36,826 bases of DNA from JADJLQ01 sp034439915 (lineage in GTDB: Bacteria > Bacteroidota > Bacteroidia > Chitinophagales > Saprospiraceae). This document shows positions 25,652-35,002 of the stretch, piece after piece. Location: contig JAWXBI010000127.1 in NCBI GenBank assembly GCA_034439915.1, forward strand, positions 1-36,826, given 5' to 3'. How positions within the stretch are numbered: the stretch's first letter is position 1; each line of letters starts with the position of its first letter. The notes beneath the pieces were generated by a model, which saw only the letters and a list, made by a program, of their open reading frames with translations, searched no databases and was not told the origin of the DNA. A program made the translations under genes and the position numbers.

Positions 25652-26902
25652 TTATTGAAATTTTATACCCCTTTTCATCACCAGTTCAACCTGGTAAATA
25701 TGGTTGAGTTGTTTAATGGGATCCCCCTTCACAGCGATAAGATCGGCCAGATAACCTTCCTTGATCCGCCCTTTGTCCCGGAGATGAAAAACTTCGGCAT
25801 TACCTGCAGTGGCGCTTTGAAGGATCTGCAGAGGGGACATTCCATATTCTTCCATCAGAAGCAATTCCCTGGCATTGTCTCCGTGGGTATAGACGCCGAC
25901 ATCTCCACCAAAAACGATCTGAACCCCGGCTTGCTGAGCGGCCTTAAAAGTTAGTTTTTTATTTTTAATAGCTTCGGGCTGAGGATCTTGTTTTTTGTTC
26001 CAACCCCTGTATTGAAGGACTGCTTCTTCTGCGGCCAACGTTGGACACCAGGCCACCTGATGCTCCTTCATCAATTTAAAAATTTCAAGATCACCCTCAT
26101 CCCCATGTTCTATCGTGGATACACCTGCCAGGGCCGCCCTGCGCATACCTTCCCGGGTGGTTGCATGGGCGACTACGTCCCTTCCACTGCTACGTGCCGT
26201 TTCAACTACTGTTTTGATCTCCTCAATGGAAAAAGTAGGCATAGCCTTGCCAAATGGGCCCCAACGGAAGTCCACATAAATTTTAATCAGGTCTACTCCA
26301 TGACCAATCTGCTTCCTCACGACATGAATTAAATCGTTGGCATCCGCCTCATCTGCTCCCTGCGGTGTTTTAAAATTAAATTTATTTGGACCATAACTGC
26401 CAGTGGCAACAATGGCAGGCCCTGCACATATCAGGTCCGGACCAACAATGATTTTTTTTTCAATGGCCTGCCTTATATCGACATCTACATATTGCGCACC
26501 TTCTGTCCCCAAATCTCTCAGCGTCGTAAACCCTGCTTTCAGGCTCGACCGCAGGTGATTGCTGGCCCGTATAACCCTCTCGGCAATTGACTCCATCAGT
26601 ACCTGATCATCCCAACTGGTTTCATTGTAAGGGTGCAGCAGGATATGGGAATGCCCTTCAATCAACCCGGGCATCAGGGTTGTCCCTTTTAGATCTACAA
26701 TGATCGTTTGTGCTGAATCAAACTTCAGGGATTTCCCCAGGGCTTCAATCTTATCCTGCTTGACAAGCACCGACCAGCCCTCCAGCACACTCACCCCGTC
26801 AAATACCCGGTCTGGCTTTAATAGTATAAACTGAGCCAGGGTACAACGGGAAGAAAAACTGCAAAGCAAAAAAACCAGAAAAATCTGTAGTCCCTTATTC
26901 AT
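25652..26902 (-). CDS. Exported amidohydrolase-family protein
   Basis: This is a metal-dependent hydrolase of the amidohydrolase superfamily with 416 residues from ATG 26902. The N-terminus (about 1-24, ending in LAQ) is a signal peptide, so it acts outside the cytoplasm. The TIM-barrel metal ligands can be followed: EGHSHILLH (H84, H86), a lysine in LIKIYVDF that could be carboxylated, DVVAHATT, STIEHGDEGD and FGGDVGVYTHG. The C-terminal GYLADLIAVKGDPIKQL is the usual beta-domain ending. Relatives include Xaa-Pro dipeptidases and imidazolonepropionase-like enzymes; the substrate is not predictable. It precedes the dnaK promoter region on the same strand. Confidence 0.9.
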   Translation of the reverse strand: MNKGLQIFLVFLLCSFSSRCTLAQFILLKPDRVFDGVSVLEGWSVLVKQDKIEALGKSLKFDSAQTIIVDLKGTTLMPGLIEGHSHILLHPYNETSWDDQVLMESIAERVIRASNHLRSSLKAGFTTLRDLGTEGAQYVDVDIRQAIEKKIIVGPDLICAGPAIVATGSYGPNKFNFKTPQGADEADANDLIHVVRKQIGHGVDLIKIYVDFRWGPFGKAMPTFSIEEIKTVVETARSSGRDVVAHATTREGMRRAALAGVSTIEHGDEGDLEIFKLMKEHQVAWCPTLAAEEAVLQYRGWNKKQDPQPEAIKNKKLTFKAAQQAGVQIVFGGDVGVYTHGDNARELLLMEEYGMSPLQILQSATAGNAEVFHLRDKGRIKEGYLADLIAVKGDPIKQLNHIYQVELVMKRGIKFQ

Positions 26903-27019
26903 AATACCAGGTTTAAAAGACAAGGTAATAAAAGTAAATGAAGCAGGAAGAGGCTAACCATGAGGATAATCCTCCATAATCTGGGTAAAAAATTAAGTCC
27001 GGCCTACCGGTGCAGGATT

Positions 27020-27241
27020 TCAGGTCTCAAATGCCGTAACCTTTACCGGAGTGCCCCACATAAACAGGGATATTTCTTCATCTACCGGTTTGATGGTGCA
27101 ACTAATTTGCTTTCCTTCCATCTTCAATTGGTCGGGCATATGGAGCGGGCGGTATTTTTCACCATCTGACGAAATGATGGCCCAAAACCCTGTACCCAGG
27201 TCTATGTAGTGAACTTTACCGGAAATTTTAATGGATTTCAT
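27020..27241 (-). CDS. Small OB-fold-like protein, 73 residues
   Basis: This is a real gene by its beta-rich composition and spacing. The pattern KISGKVHYIDLGTGFWAI, SSDGEKYRPLHMP, CTIKPVDEEISLFMWGTPV matches a small beta-barrel motif (GFWxI, DG-x-Y-x-P, MWGT) that I have seen in uncharacterised bacterial and archaeal proteins. I cannot name a function. It begins 21 bases after the stop of the S24 regulator on the same strand, so the two probably share a transcript. Confidence 0.65.
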   Translation of the reverse strand: MKSIKISGKVHYIDLGTGFWAIISSDGEKYRPLHMPDQLKMEGKQISCTIKPVDEEISLFMWGTPVKVTAFET

Positions 27242-27262
27242 ACCACAAGTTCAGCAAGGAAA

Positions 27263-28084
27263 TTAAATTTTCTCGATTTTTTCGATAGTATGCTTTAAAA
27301 ACTGGATCATATCCTGTTGTCCACGGATGGTGTCTTGTAAATTGGCCACAGTTTCTTCCAGTGGATTGTGGGGGATGCTGTGGGAGAAAGTAGTGATTTT
27401 TGTCCGGACATACCATACTTCCCGGATGTCTTCGGACGCCAGTTGGTAAGGCCGATAGCGGGTATTGTCAGAGATCACCAATAAACATTGGTCTTGTTTT
27501 AATAGATTTTTAACCCGTTTGACGATTACATCGGTCCTCGTAATCAGCACGTAGACATGGTCGTCTTTGATGCCGGTGAGCCATTGGTTTGGTTCCAAAA
27601 AACTACATACGACCTTATCCCCTTCTTCGAGGACTGGGACCATACTATTACCTGATACATCAAACGAACGATGAGTACCCTGGCTGTATTTAAAATCTGG
27701 TAACGAATAGGTAGGCAGCTCACTATAAAATACGGTATCCGGCAATTCGCTGATATAGCCTGCCTGCGCAGGTACCGGCACATGGACAATCCTTTCCTTG
27801 TTATGGACATCGGTCACTATGGTCAGGATTCTGAAATCCGATTTAATGGTGTCTCCGGTAAACTTAGTTCCTTTGCCGCTCAGGATATAATTAGGGTCTA
27901 AGCCATACATATTGCAAGCCTTGTTGATGATATCAAAACCCGGGTCGTCCCGCTCATTGAGAACCTGATAAAGATTCTCCGGCAAATAATCAATCGATAG
28001 GGCAAACTGACGAAAAGATTGAATTTTATCTTGTTCTTTCAATAGTTCGATGCAATCTGACAATCTATCTGAAACTGAATTCAT
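27263..28084 (-). CDS. XRE-HTH / S24 LexA-like regulator with C-terminal coiled coil
   Basis: This has 273 residues from ATG 28084. The N-terminal part (1-75) is a helix-turn-helix domain of the type seen in Bacteroidota S24 regulators (SFRQFALSIDYLPENLYQVL). The peptidase-like domain has the Ala-Gly pair of a self-cleavage site (AQAGY, A108-G109), the nucleophile serine in SGNSMVP (S147) and the general-base lysine in VIVKRVKN (K189). So it may cleave itself when triggered, as LexA or CI does. Residues 240-273 look like a coiled coil, an addition for oligomerisation. No phage genes are nearby. An upstream in-frame start at 28117 overlaps the promoter box and is unlikely. Confidence 0.85.
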   Translation of the reverse strand: MNSVSDRLSDCIELLKEQDKIQSFRQFALSIDYLPENLYQVLNERDDPGFDIINKACNMYGLDPNYILSGKGTKFTGDTIKSDFRILTIVTDVHNKERIVHVPVPAQAGYISELPDTVFYSELPTYSLPDFKYSQGTHRSFDVSGNSMVPVLEEGDKVVCSFLEPNQWLTGIKDDHVYVLITRTDVIVKRVKNLLKQDQCLLVISDNTRYRPYQLASEDIREVWYVRTKITTFSHSIPHNPLEETVANLQDTIRGQQDMIQFLKHTIEKIEKI

Positions 28085-28114
28085 ATTAAGAAAAAGGGAT
28101 ATATGTTTTCGACT

Positions 28115-28122
28115 CAAATATA
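28115..28122 (-). promoter_or_regulatory. Putative -7 box for the S24 regulator
   Basis: Reads TATATTTG on the minus strand, an exact TAnnTTTG match, 30 bases before ATG 28084. It covers the alternative start codon at 28117, which argues for 28084. There is no clear TTTG at the right distance. Confidence 0.5.
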
Positions 28123-28185
28123 AGCAAAAACACGAATTACCAACTATAAATATGAATTATTTTCAGTCGGATCTGCAATCGTCAT

Positions 28186-28947
28186 TTACACCAGTGAATA
28201 GGCTATTTTAATAAAATCGACTGCATCCAGAGAAGCCCCGCCAACCAAAGCACCATCGACATCCGGATTGGCAAACAAGTCAGTGGCATTGGATCCTTTT
28301 ACACTACCTCCATATAAAATCGTGGTATTATCGGCAACGCTCTGGTCAAATTGTGATAGGATACAAGCGCGGATATAGGCATGCATTTCCTGGGCTTGAG
28401 CCGGACTGGCTGTCACACCGGAGCCGATTGCCCATATGGGTTCATAAGCGATTACCACTTTTTCGAAGTCAGCGGCATCCAGATGAAACAACCCAATTTG
28501 TAATTGATTTCCGACAAAATCGTTTTGGCTATTTTGATTCCTGATTTCGAGTGGTTCCCCTACACAAAAAATTGGTGTGAGTCCCTGGTTCAATGCCACA
28601 CTGACCTTTTTTGCCAACAATTCATCAGTCTCATGAAAAAATTGCCTTCTTTCAGAATGTCCCAGGATTACAAAAGGGATATTGTTGGATTTGATCATGG
28701 GTGCTGATATTTCACCGGTGTAAGCGCCTTTTAATTCCTGATGACAATTTTGTACTCCAATTTTAATCGGCGATTGCACGGAGCCAAGATGATCTTTAAC
28801 CGCCAAGGCATGAATGAAGGGGGGGATGACAACCATCATAGGGTGATCGAGGTCGAAACCCACTGACAGGTGTTTTGCCAGGGCAAGCGACTCATCCAGG
28901 TTAAGGTTCATCTTCCAATTTCCGGCGACTATTTTTTTTCTTCCCAT
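28186..28947 (-). CDS. tpiA: Triosephosphate isomerase
   Basis: This interconverts dihydroxyacetone phosphate and glyceraldehyde 3-phosphate in glycolysis and gluconeogenesis. It has 253 residues, as usual. The catalytic residues are in place: K12 in AGNWKMN, H97 in ILGHSERR and E169 in AYEPIWAIG. The phosphate loop YGGSVKGSN and the ending DGALVGGASL are standard. The start is ATG 28947, with a TACCTTTG box about 19 bases upstream on this strand (28966-28973). It stands between the S24 regulator gene (same strand) and divergent ppk1. Confidence 0.98.
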   Translation of the reverse strand: MGRKKIVAGNWKMNLNLDESLALAKHLSVGFDLDHPMMVVIPPFIHALAVKDHLGSVQSPIKIGVQNCHQELKGAYTGEISAPMIKSNNIPFVILGHSERRQFFHETDELLAKKVSVALNQGLTPIFCVGEPLEIRNQNSQNDFVGNQLQIGLFHLDAADFEKVVIAYEPIWAIGSGVTASPAQAQEMHAYIRACILSQFDQSVADNTTILYGGSVKGSNATDLFANPDVDGALVGGASLDAVDFIKIAYSLV

Positions 28948-28965
28948 GATTTATTTTTTAGGCGG

Positions 28966-28973
28966 CAAAGGTA
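28966..28973 (-). promoter_or_regulatory. Putative -7 box for tpiA
   Basis: TACCTTTG on the minus strand, an exact TAnnTTTG match, 18 bases before the ATG. No TTTG is visible 19-21 bases upstream. Confidence 0.45.
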
Positions 28974-29055
28974 AAAAAGTAAGTGTATTACCATAGATAA
29001 GACCGCTTTTAAGTAACGGCCCCCTTTCTTAAAATTTCTTTTTTAATTTTAACTA

Positions 29056-29086
29056 TTTGGAATATTGTAGGGGTAGGATTACTTTG
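29056..29086 (+). promoter_or_regulatory. Bacteroidota-type promoter for ppk1
   Basis: TTTG at 29056-29059, 20 bases, then TACTTTG at 29080-29086, one base short of TAnnTTTG. The box contains the G of the alternative GTG start at 29086, so translation should start at ATG 29104. Confidence 0.65.
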
Positions 29087-29103
29087 TGTCGAACCGAAGA
29101 AAT

Positions 29104-31173
29104 ATGAGTGGGAAAAAAATTCCTTATTACGAGAGAGATTTGAGTTGGTTGTCGTTTAATCACCGGGTGTTGCAGGAAGCAAAGGATCCCAGTGTACCGC
29201 TACTGGACCGCCTTAAGTTTATGGCTATTTATTCCTCCAACCTGGAAGAATTTTTCCGGGTACGGGTAGCACAGGTACGCAACCTGCTCAGGGCAGGAAG
29301 GAGTGCCAGAAAAGCACTGGATTTTGATCCCAACAGCCTGATCAAGTCCATCATGAAGGTGGTCAACAACCATCAATATGAACTCAGCAGTTTGTTTAAT
29401 AAACAACTCCTGCCCGAACTGAAGTTTAACGGAATCCACATCATCGGCCCGGACGTCCTCAAACCTGAACAACTCGAATTTGTCGACAATTATTTTAAAG
29501 AATATTTACAGGCCTACATTCAACCCATCCTGCTGATTGGCACTAAAATCAAACCCTTTCTCAACAGTGGTGCATTATATCTGTACCTGCATCTCTACGA
29601 TAAAGCCAAAACCAAGAAAAGGGATCAGTTTGCAATAGTCAGGGTGCCTTCGGATCAGCTTACTCGTTTCGTCATCCTTCCAGAAATAAAAAAAGGCGAA
29701 CATCAGGTTATGTTTTTGGATGATATGGTGAGGTTGTGCGTCAAATACGTCTTCCCCGGTTATTTATTAAAAAACAGTTATTCGATAAAATTGACGCGGG
29801 ATTCTGAATTGTATTTAGATGATGAAACGAAAGGTGACCTGGTAGCTAAAATCAAAAAAAGCCTGAGCAAAAGGAATGTAGGCCCTGCTTCGCGCCTGGT
29901 TTACGACAGGATGATGCCTGAACAAATGATCAATTTGCTTAAAAAGACATTTGATCTTCAAAACGTGGACATCATACCGGAAGGAAAATACCACAACAAT
30001 TTTGATTTTTTCAAATTCCCGGATTTTAATAAAAGTTATTTAAAAGAAACCAATCTTCCTCCGCTGCCCTATGATCCGCTGGAAGTATCCAGGGATATTT
30101 TTGGAGAGATGCGTAAAAAAGACCATTTAATCCATGTGCCGTATCAGAAATATGAATCGGTTATACGGTTTTTTGAAGAAGCATCAAAGGATGATCAGGT
30201 CACCCATATCAAAGTAGTCCAATACCGGGTAGCCAAGGAGTCCAGGATCATGGAAGCCCTCATTGATGCTGCCCGGGCTGGGAAAAAAGTGTCGGTCTTT
30301 ATTGAAGTCAAAGCACGATTTGATGAGGAAGCCAATTTAAGATGGGGAGAAAAATTGGAAAAAGCAGGTGTAGTGGTAAAGTACAGCTTTCCGGAACTTA
30401 AGGTCCACAGCAAAATAGCATGGATCAGAAGAATTGAAAATCGTAAATCCAAACATTATGCCTATCTCAGCACCGGGAATTTTAATGAAGATACCGCATT
30501 AATATATTCGGATTTCGGTTTATTTACAGCCGATAGCCGGTTGACTACCGAAGTAAAAAAAGTATTTGATTACCTGGAAACCGGAAACAAACCGGTCACC
30601 CCGTTTCATCACCTGCTGGTAGGTAGAAATAACTTACGGGAGGAACTAACCAATTTGTTGCGCTATGAATTAGAACAGGCCAAGGCGGGTAAACGTGCCG
30701 AAATTACCATCAAATTAAACAGCCTGGAAGACAAACAAATGATCAGGCACCTCTATCAATGCAGCAAAGCGGGGGTCAAAATAAAACTTATCATCCGGGG
30801 GATATGCTGCATCCAGGTTGGGAAGAAAAAACTCAGTGATCATATTGAGGCCATCAGTATCGTGGACCGTTTTCTCGAACATGCCAGGGTATTTATTTTC
30901 TACCATGGGGGCAAAGAAAAAATGTATTGTTCGTCTGCCGACTGGATGGAAAGGAACCTGAGCTTCCGGATCGAAACCGCTTTCCCGATCTACGATCAGC
31001 GGATACGGGATCAGATCAATTATTTAATGGAACTCCAGTGGATGGACAATATCAAAGCGCGGGACCTCGCCTATCAAAACGCAAATCCTTACCGCAGAAA
31101 CGGAACCAATATTTCTATCCGGTCTCAGTTGGAGACCTACAATTATTTTAAAAACCTGACGGAATCATCCTGA
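29104..31173 (+). CDS. ppk1: Polyphosphate kinase 1
   Basis: This makes inorganic polyphosphate from ATP, reversibly, through a phosphohistidine. It has 689 residues from ATG 29104, the full size of the family. All four domains are recognisable. The N-terminal helical part begins YYERDLSWLSFNHRVLQEA, followed by NLEEFFRVRVAQVRNL. The catalytic core has KARFDEEANLRWGEKLEKAG and LKVHSKI, with the phosphorylated histidine. The second active-site segment has FYHGGKEKMYCSSADWMERN. I place the start after the promoter, not at GTG 29086. The enzyme often links to phosphate storage and stress survival. No ppx or phosphate-regulon gene is adjacent. Confidence 0.96.
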   Translation: MSGKKIPYYERDLSWLSFNHRVLQEAKDPSVPLLDRLKFMAIYSSNLEEFFRVRVAQVRNLLRAGRSARKALDFDPNSLIKSIMKVVNNHQYELSSLFNKQLLPELKFNGIHIIGPDVLKPEQLEFVDNYFKEYLQAYIQPILLIGTKIKPFLNSGALYLYLHLYDKAKTKKRDQFAIVRVPSDQLTRFVILPEIKKGEHQVMFLDDMVRLCVKYVFPGYLLKNSYSIKLTRDSELYLDDETKGDLVAKIKKSLSKRNVGPASRLVYDRMMPEQMINLLKKTFDLQNVDIIPEGKYHNNFDFFKFPDFNKSYLKETNLPPLPYDPLEVSRDIFGEMRKKDHLIHVPYQKYESVIRFFEEASKDDQVTHIKVVQYRVAKESRIMEALIDAARAGKKVSVFIEVKARFDEEANLRWGEKLEKAGVVVKYSFPELKVHSKIAWIRRIENRKSKHYAYLSTGNFNEDTALIYSDFGLFTADSRLTTEVKKVFDYLETGNKPVTPFHHLLVGRNNLREELTNLLRYELEQAKAGKRAEITIKLNSLEDKQMIRHLYQCSKAGVKIKLIIRGICCIQVGKKKLSDHIEAISIVDRFLEHARVFIFYHGGKEKMYCSSADWMERNLSFRIETAFPIYDQRIRDQINYLMELQWMDNIKARDLAYQNANPYRRNGTNISIRSQLETYNYFKNLTESS

Positions 31174-31296
31174 TTTGAATCATTCTCAGGGGATACGGTA
31201 TTCCTTGTTTCCGTTATTAAAGGGGAAAGGGTTCAAATTTTTTAAAAAAAGGCATCCCTACCCTGCCATTAAAATTTGGGGTAAATTCGGGGCGAT

Positions 31297-32631
31297 ATGA
31301 TTACAGCGATCTCCCCGGTTGACGGAAGGTATAGTCACCTGACTCGACCATTGACCGGTTATTTTTCCGAATATGCCCTGATCAGAAACAGGGTTTTAGT
31401 TGAAATTGAATATTTCAAGGCTTTGGTAGCTTTGGGATTACCTCAGCTGGCTGATGCCAAACATCATTTACAAATATTGGATTCCATTCTGCTCGAATTT
31501 AACGAGGCCGATGCCGGACATATTAAACAAATTGAAAAAATTACCAACCACGACGTCAAAGCCGTAGAGTATTTTTTAAAAGAAAAAATAAAATCAACGG
31601 TTCTGGAACCCTTCAGCGAATTTATACATTTTGGACTCACTTCCCAGGATATCAATAATACGGCTCAACCTTTGGCTTTGTTTAAAGCCACTCAGGAAGT
31701 TTTCCTTCCTAAAATCACAGAGGTCATTGCGACTATCGATCAAAAAGCAAATCGATGGAAATCCATTTCAATGCTGGCTCACACACATGGGCAACCGGCC
31801 AGTCCAACCTCTTTGGGCAAAGAGTTCAGGGTTTTTTCCGAAAGGCTTCGAGGCCAGTCCGCCTTGCTGAAACAAATTCCGATCACCGCTAAATTCGGTG
31901 GGGCAACCGGTAATTTTAACGCCCATGTTGTAGCCTACCCGGAGATAAACTGGCCCGACTTTGGCGACCACTTTGTGGCTCAATTTGGTTTGCAACGTAT
32001 CCGGTGGACGACACAGATTGAACCTTATGATTTTCTGGCGGCTTATTGTCATGGGGTCAGCCGGATCAATACTATCCTGATTGATTTCTGTCGCGATTGC
32101 TGGATGTATATTTCGATGCGATATTTAAAACAAAGCACCATTCAGACCGAAACCGGTTCCTCCGCTATGCCGCATAAGGTCAACCCAATTGATTTTGAAA
32201 ATGCCGAAGGTAATCTGGGATTATCCAACGCTTTGTTTGCTCACCTGGCTGACAAACTACCGATCTCCCGGTTGCAACGCGACCTTACAGATAGCACCGT
32301 ACTCAGAAACCTGGGTGTGCCCATTGCACACAGTCTGATAGCGTATCAATCGCTTTTAAAAGGACTGGATAAAATTGAACCCGACCTTCAATTTTTACAA
32401 AACGCTTTGAACGAAAATTGGTCTGTTGTTGCTGAAGCTATTCAAACCATACTTCGGCGGGAAGGGGTACCCGGCGCCTTTGAACTTTTGAAAGACCTTA
32501 CCCGGGGCAATAAAGAAATCAAAGAATCCGACATCAAAGATTTTATTTCCAAGCTGCCAGTACCGCCTTCCATCAAAGACGAGCTGAACCAGATCACACC
32601 TTCAAATTATACCGGGGATATTAATTTTTGA
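31297..32631 (+). CDS. purB: Adenylosuccinate lyase
   Basis: This splits fumarate from SAICAR and from adenylosuccinate in purine synthesis. It has 444 residues, slightly shorter than the E. coli enzyme (456), which it resembles in style (opening ITAISPVDGRYSHLT). The fumarase-superfamily signature GSSAMPHKVNPIDFENAEG begins near residue 287 and carries the flexible catalytic serine loop. THGQPASPTSLGKEF and FGLTSQDINNTA supply the other active-site regions. The start is ATG 31297. It lies 123 bases after ppk1 and 50 bases before the carotenoid operon. Confidence 0.96.
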   Translation: MITAISPVDGRYSHLTRPLTGYFSEYALIRNRVLVEIEYFKALVALGLPQLADAKHHLQILDSILLEFNEADAGHIKQIEKITNHDVKAVEYFLKEKIKSTVLEPFSEFIHFGLTSQDINNTAQPLALFKATQEVFLPKITEVIATIDQKANRWKSISMLAHTHGQPASPTSLGKEFRVFSERLRGQSALLKQIPITAKFGGATGNFNAHVVAYPEINWPDFGDHFVAQFGLQRIRWTTQIEPYDFLAAYCHGVSRINTILIDFCRDCWMYISMRYLKQSTIQTETGSSAMPHKVNPIDFENAEGNLGLSNALFAHLADKLPISRLQRDLTDSTVLRNLGVPIAHSLIAYQSLLKGLDKIEPDLQFLQNALNENWSVVAEAIQTILRREGVPGAFELLKDLTRGNKEIKESDIKDFISKLPVPPSIKDELNQITPSNYTGDINF

Positions 32632-32681
32632 AAAAAGCTGGCCAATAATGAACAAATTCGGTTCTGAAACATTTTTATAGG

Positions 32682-34160
32682 GTGCAGAAAACAGTAGGGG
32701 TCATTGGAGCAGGATTTGCAGGCATGACGGCTGCAGCTTTACTTGCCAAATATGGCTACCAGGTCACTGTGTTTGAAAAAAACAGTGGTCCCGGGGGACG
32801 CGCATCACTAATCGAAGAAGCGGGGTTTAAATTTGATAAAGGACCCAGTTTTTATTGGATGCCGGAAATCTTCGAGCGATTTTTCAATCAATTCAATCAA
32901 TCTGCTGCTGATTATTATAAATTGGTGAGGCTGGATCCTTCTTATGGTGTTTTTTGGCAGGATCACGCTCCGGTTGCTATGCCTGCAGACTTAAGTGGAA
33001 TTAAGGATTTGTTTGAATCCTTCGAAAAAGGCGCCGGGTCCCAACTAACCAGGTTTTTAGAGGAAGCCAGGATCAAATATGAAACAGGCATGGGTGAATT
33101 TGTTTATCTCCCTTCTATAAGTTTTAAAGAATACCTCAACGTCAAGTTGATCAGCAGAGCCTGGAGCCTGGATATATTCAAATCAGTCTCCAGTCATATA
33201 GCTTCCTATTTTAAAAACCCTTATTTGCGCCAGCTCCTGGAGTTTCCTGTTCTTTTCCTGGGAGCTAAACCCTCGAAAACACCCGCATTGTACAGCTTAA
33301 TGAATTATGCTGACCTGATATTGGGAACCTGGTACCCTTTAGGCGGAATGTATGAAGTATCAAAAGCAATTCATCTGGTAGGTGTATCCCAGGGAGTCCG
33401 GTTTTTATTTAATCAGGGCGTCCGATCCATAGTTAATGGCAAACAAAACAAGTCCGTACTGATTACAGAAAGTAAAAACCATTACGAATTTGACTATATT
33501 GTTTCAGGGGCTGATTACGAATATACAGAGTCTCAGTTATTGGCCACTTCGAATCAGTCGTACTCATCGACCTTTTGGGAAAACCGTACTATGGCACCAT
33601 CTGTTTTAATGTATTTTTTAGGCTTTGACCGGAAATTGACTGGTTTGCTCCACCACAATTTATTTTTTGATGCTCCTTTTGATCAACATGCTGCGGACAT
33701 ATATGATCAACCCGCATGGCCGGAGCAACCTTTATTTTATACTAATTCAAGTAGTCTCACTGACCCGGGTTGTGCACCGCCCGGATGCCACAATCTGGTT
33801 GCCCTGATCCCGGTATCGGTCGATCTGAAAGATACCGATGAAATCAGGGACAGGTATCTGGAGGTTATTCTGGATCGGATTTCCCGTCAAACCGGGCAAG
33901 AAATTCGCTCCCATTTGATTTATCAAAAATCATATGCCAATTCGGATTTGAAAAGCGATTACCATGCTTTCAAAGGAAATGCATACGGCCTAGCCAATAC
34001 GTTATTCCAGACAGGGCCTCTCCGGCCTTCCATCCGCAGTCGTAAACTAAAAAACCTGTTTTATTGTGGCCAGTTAACCGTGCCGGGCCCTGGTCTTCCC
34101 CCGGCGTTGATCAGCGGGGAAATAGTAGCAAATTATATTCATCAAATGAATACCAGGTGA
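32682..34160 (+). CDS. crtI: Phytoene desaturase
   Basis: This FAD-dependent enzyme desaturates colourless phytoene stepwise to lycopene or a related coloured carotenoid. It has 492 residues, the family size. The start is GTG 32682, directly before the dinucleotide fold VGVIGAGFAGMTAAALLAKYG and FEKNSGPGGRA. The middle DKGPSFYWMPEIFERFF and the C-terminal YCGQLTVPGPGLPPALISG are hallmarks of CrtI. The number of desaturation steps cannot be told. Its stop overlaps the crtB GTG start by 4 bases (GTGA), so the operon begins here. Confidence 0.94.
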   Translation: MQKTVGVIGAGFAGMTAAALLAKYGYQVTVFEKNSGPGGRASLIEEAGFKFDKGPSFYWMPEIFERFFNQFNQSAADYYKLVRLDPSYGVFWQDHAPVAMPADLSGIKDLFESFEKGAGSQLTRFLEEARIKYETGMGEFVYLPSISFKEYLNVKLISRAWSLDIFKSVSSHIASYFKNPYLRQLLEFPVLFLGAKPSKTPALYSLMNYADLILGTWYPLGGMYEVSKAIHLVGVSQGVRFLFNQGVRSIVNGKQNKSVLITESKNHYEFDYIVSGADYEYTESQLLATSNQSYSSTFWENRTMAPSVLMYFLGFDRKLTGLLHHNLFFDAPFDQHAADIYDQPAWPEQPLFYTNSSSLTDPGCAPPGCHNLVALIPVSVDLKDTDEIRDRYLEVILDRISRQTGQEIRSHLIYQKSYANSDLKSDYHAFKGNAYGLANTLFQTGPLRPSIRSRKLKNLFYCGQLTVPGPGLPPALISGEIVANYIHQMNTR

Positions 34161-35002
34161 ATTACCAGACATTTGAACGGGTTACTCAGGAATGCAGCAG
34201 GCAGGTTACCACGGCCTACAGTACTTCATTCTCCATTGGAATTTCCTTATTGAATAAATCAGTCAGGAATGACATTTATGCTATTTATGCTTATGTCCGG
34301 TTTGCCGACGAAATCGTCGATACTTTTCATGACTTCGACAAGGCTGGTTTATTGAATAATTTTATCGTTCAAACCTATGACGCAATCAGCCAGGGCATTA
34401 GCCTGAACCCCATCCTCCACCAATTTCAAAAAGCGGTAAATGCCTATCAGATAGATAAAAAGTTATTAGAATCGTTTTTGAATTCCATGATTATGGACCT
34501 TGAAAAAAAGGACCATACCCGGGAATCCTATGAACATTATATTGTAGGGTCAGCAGAAGCCGTCGGTTTGATGTGCCTGCAGGTCTTTTGCAAAGGAGAT
34601 TTGGCATTGTACAATCAACTGGCCCCCTTTGCCAGCCGATTAGGAGCCGCTTTTCAAAAAGTCAATTTTTTACGGGATATCCGGGCAGATACGGAAGGAT
34701 TGGGCCGTTATTATTTTCCACATTGGCAATCGAAAGAAGACTTTTCAGAAGAAGTCAAAGGAAAATTACTGGACGAAATTCGTCAGGATTTTAAATATGC
34801 AAGGGAAGGAATAAGCAGGCTACCGGATTGTTGTAAAACCGGGGTTTATGCCGCCTATGTGTATTACAAAGCACTTTTAATTAAAATAGCCCGTACCCCA
34901 AGTAAAAAACTTGCGTGCTCCCGGGTTCGTATTAACAATATTACAAAACTGGCTTTATTGTTTTATGCCGGTATAAGAGTCAAATTAAGCGGACTGAGAT
35001 GA
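34157..35002 (+). CDS. crtB: Phytoene synthase
   Basis: This condenses two geranylgeranyl diphosphates head to head into phytoene, the first committed carotenoid step. From GTG 34157 it has 281 residues, as expected. The two aspartate-rich motifs that bind Mg-diphosphate are DEIVD (51-55) and NFLRDIRAD (170-178). YSTSFSIGISLL and GRYYFP are also conserved. The open frame continues upstream inside crtI, but those codons are a shadow of crtI; the overlapping GTGA gives the standard N-terminus. Its stop overlaps the next start (ATGA). Confidence 0.95.
   Translation: MNYQTFERVTQECSRQVTTAYSTSFSIGISLLNKSVRNDIYAIYAYVRFADEIVDTFHDFDKAGLLNNFIVQTYDAISQGISLNPILHQFQKAVNAYQIDKKLLESFLNSMIMDLEKKDHTRESYEHYIVGSAEAVGLMCLQVFCKGDLALYNQLAPFASRLGAAFQKVNFLRDIRADTEGLGRYYFPHWQSKEDFSEEVKGKLLDEIRQDFKYAREGISRLPDCCKTGVYAAYVYYKALLIKIARTPSKKLACSRVRINNITKLALLFYAGIRVKLSGLR

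Noticed and set aside
27263..28084. S24 regulator as a sign of a prophage.
   Set aside because: No integrase, structural or lysis gene is near. Neighbours are tpiA and an amidohydrolase, and such regulators are common on Bacteroidota chromosomes.
34064..34156. Longer crtB start inside crtI.
   Set aside because: The extra 31 residues are an alternative frame of crtI and unlike phytoene synthases. The GTG overlapping the crtI stop gives the standard N-terminus and length.
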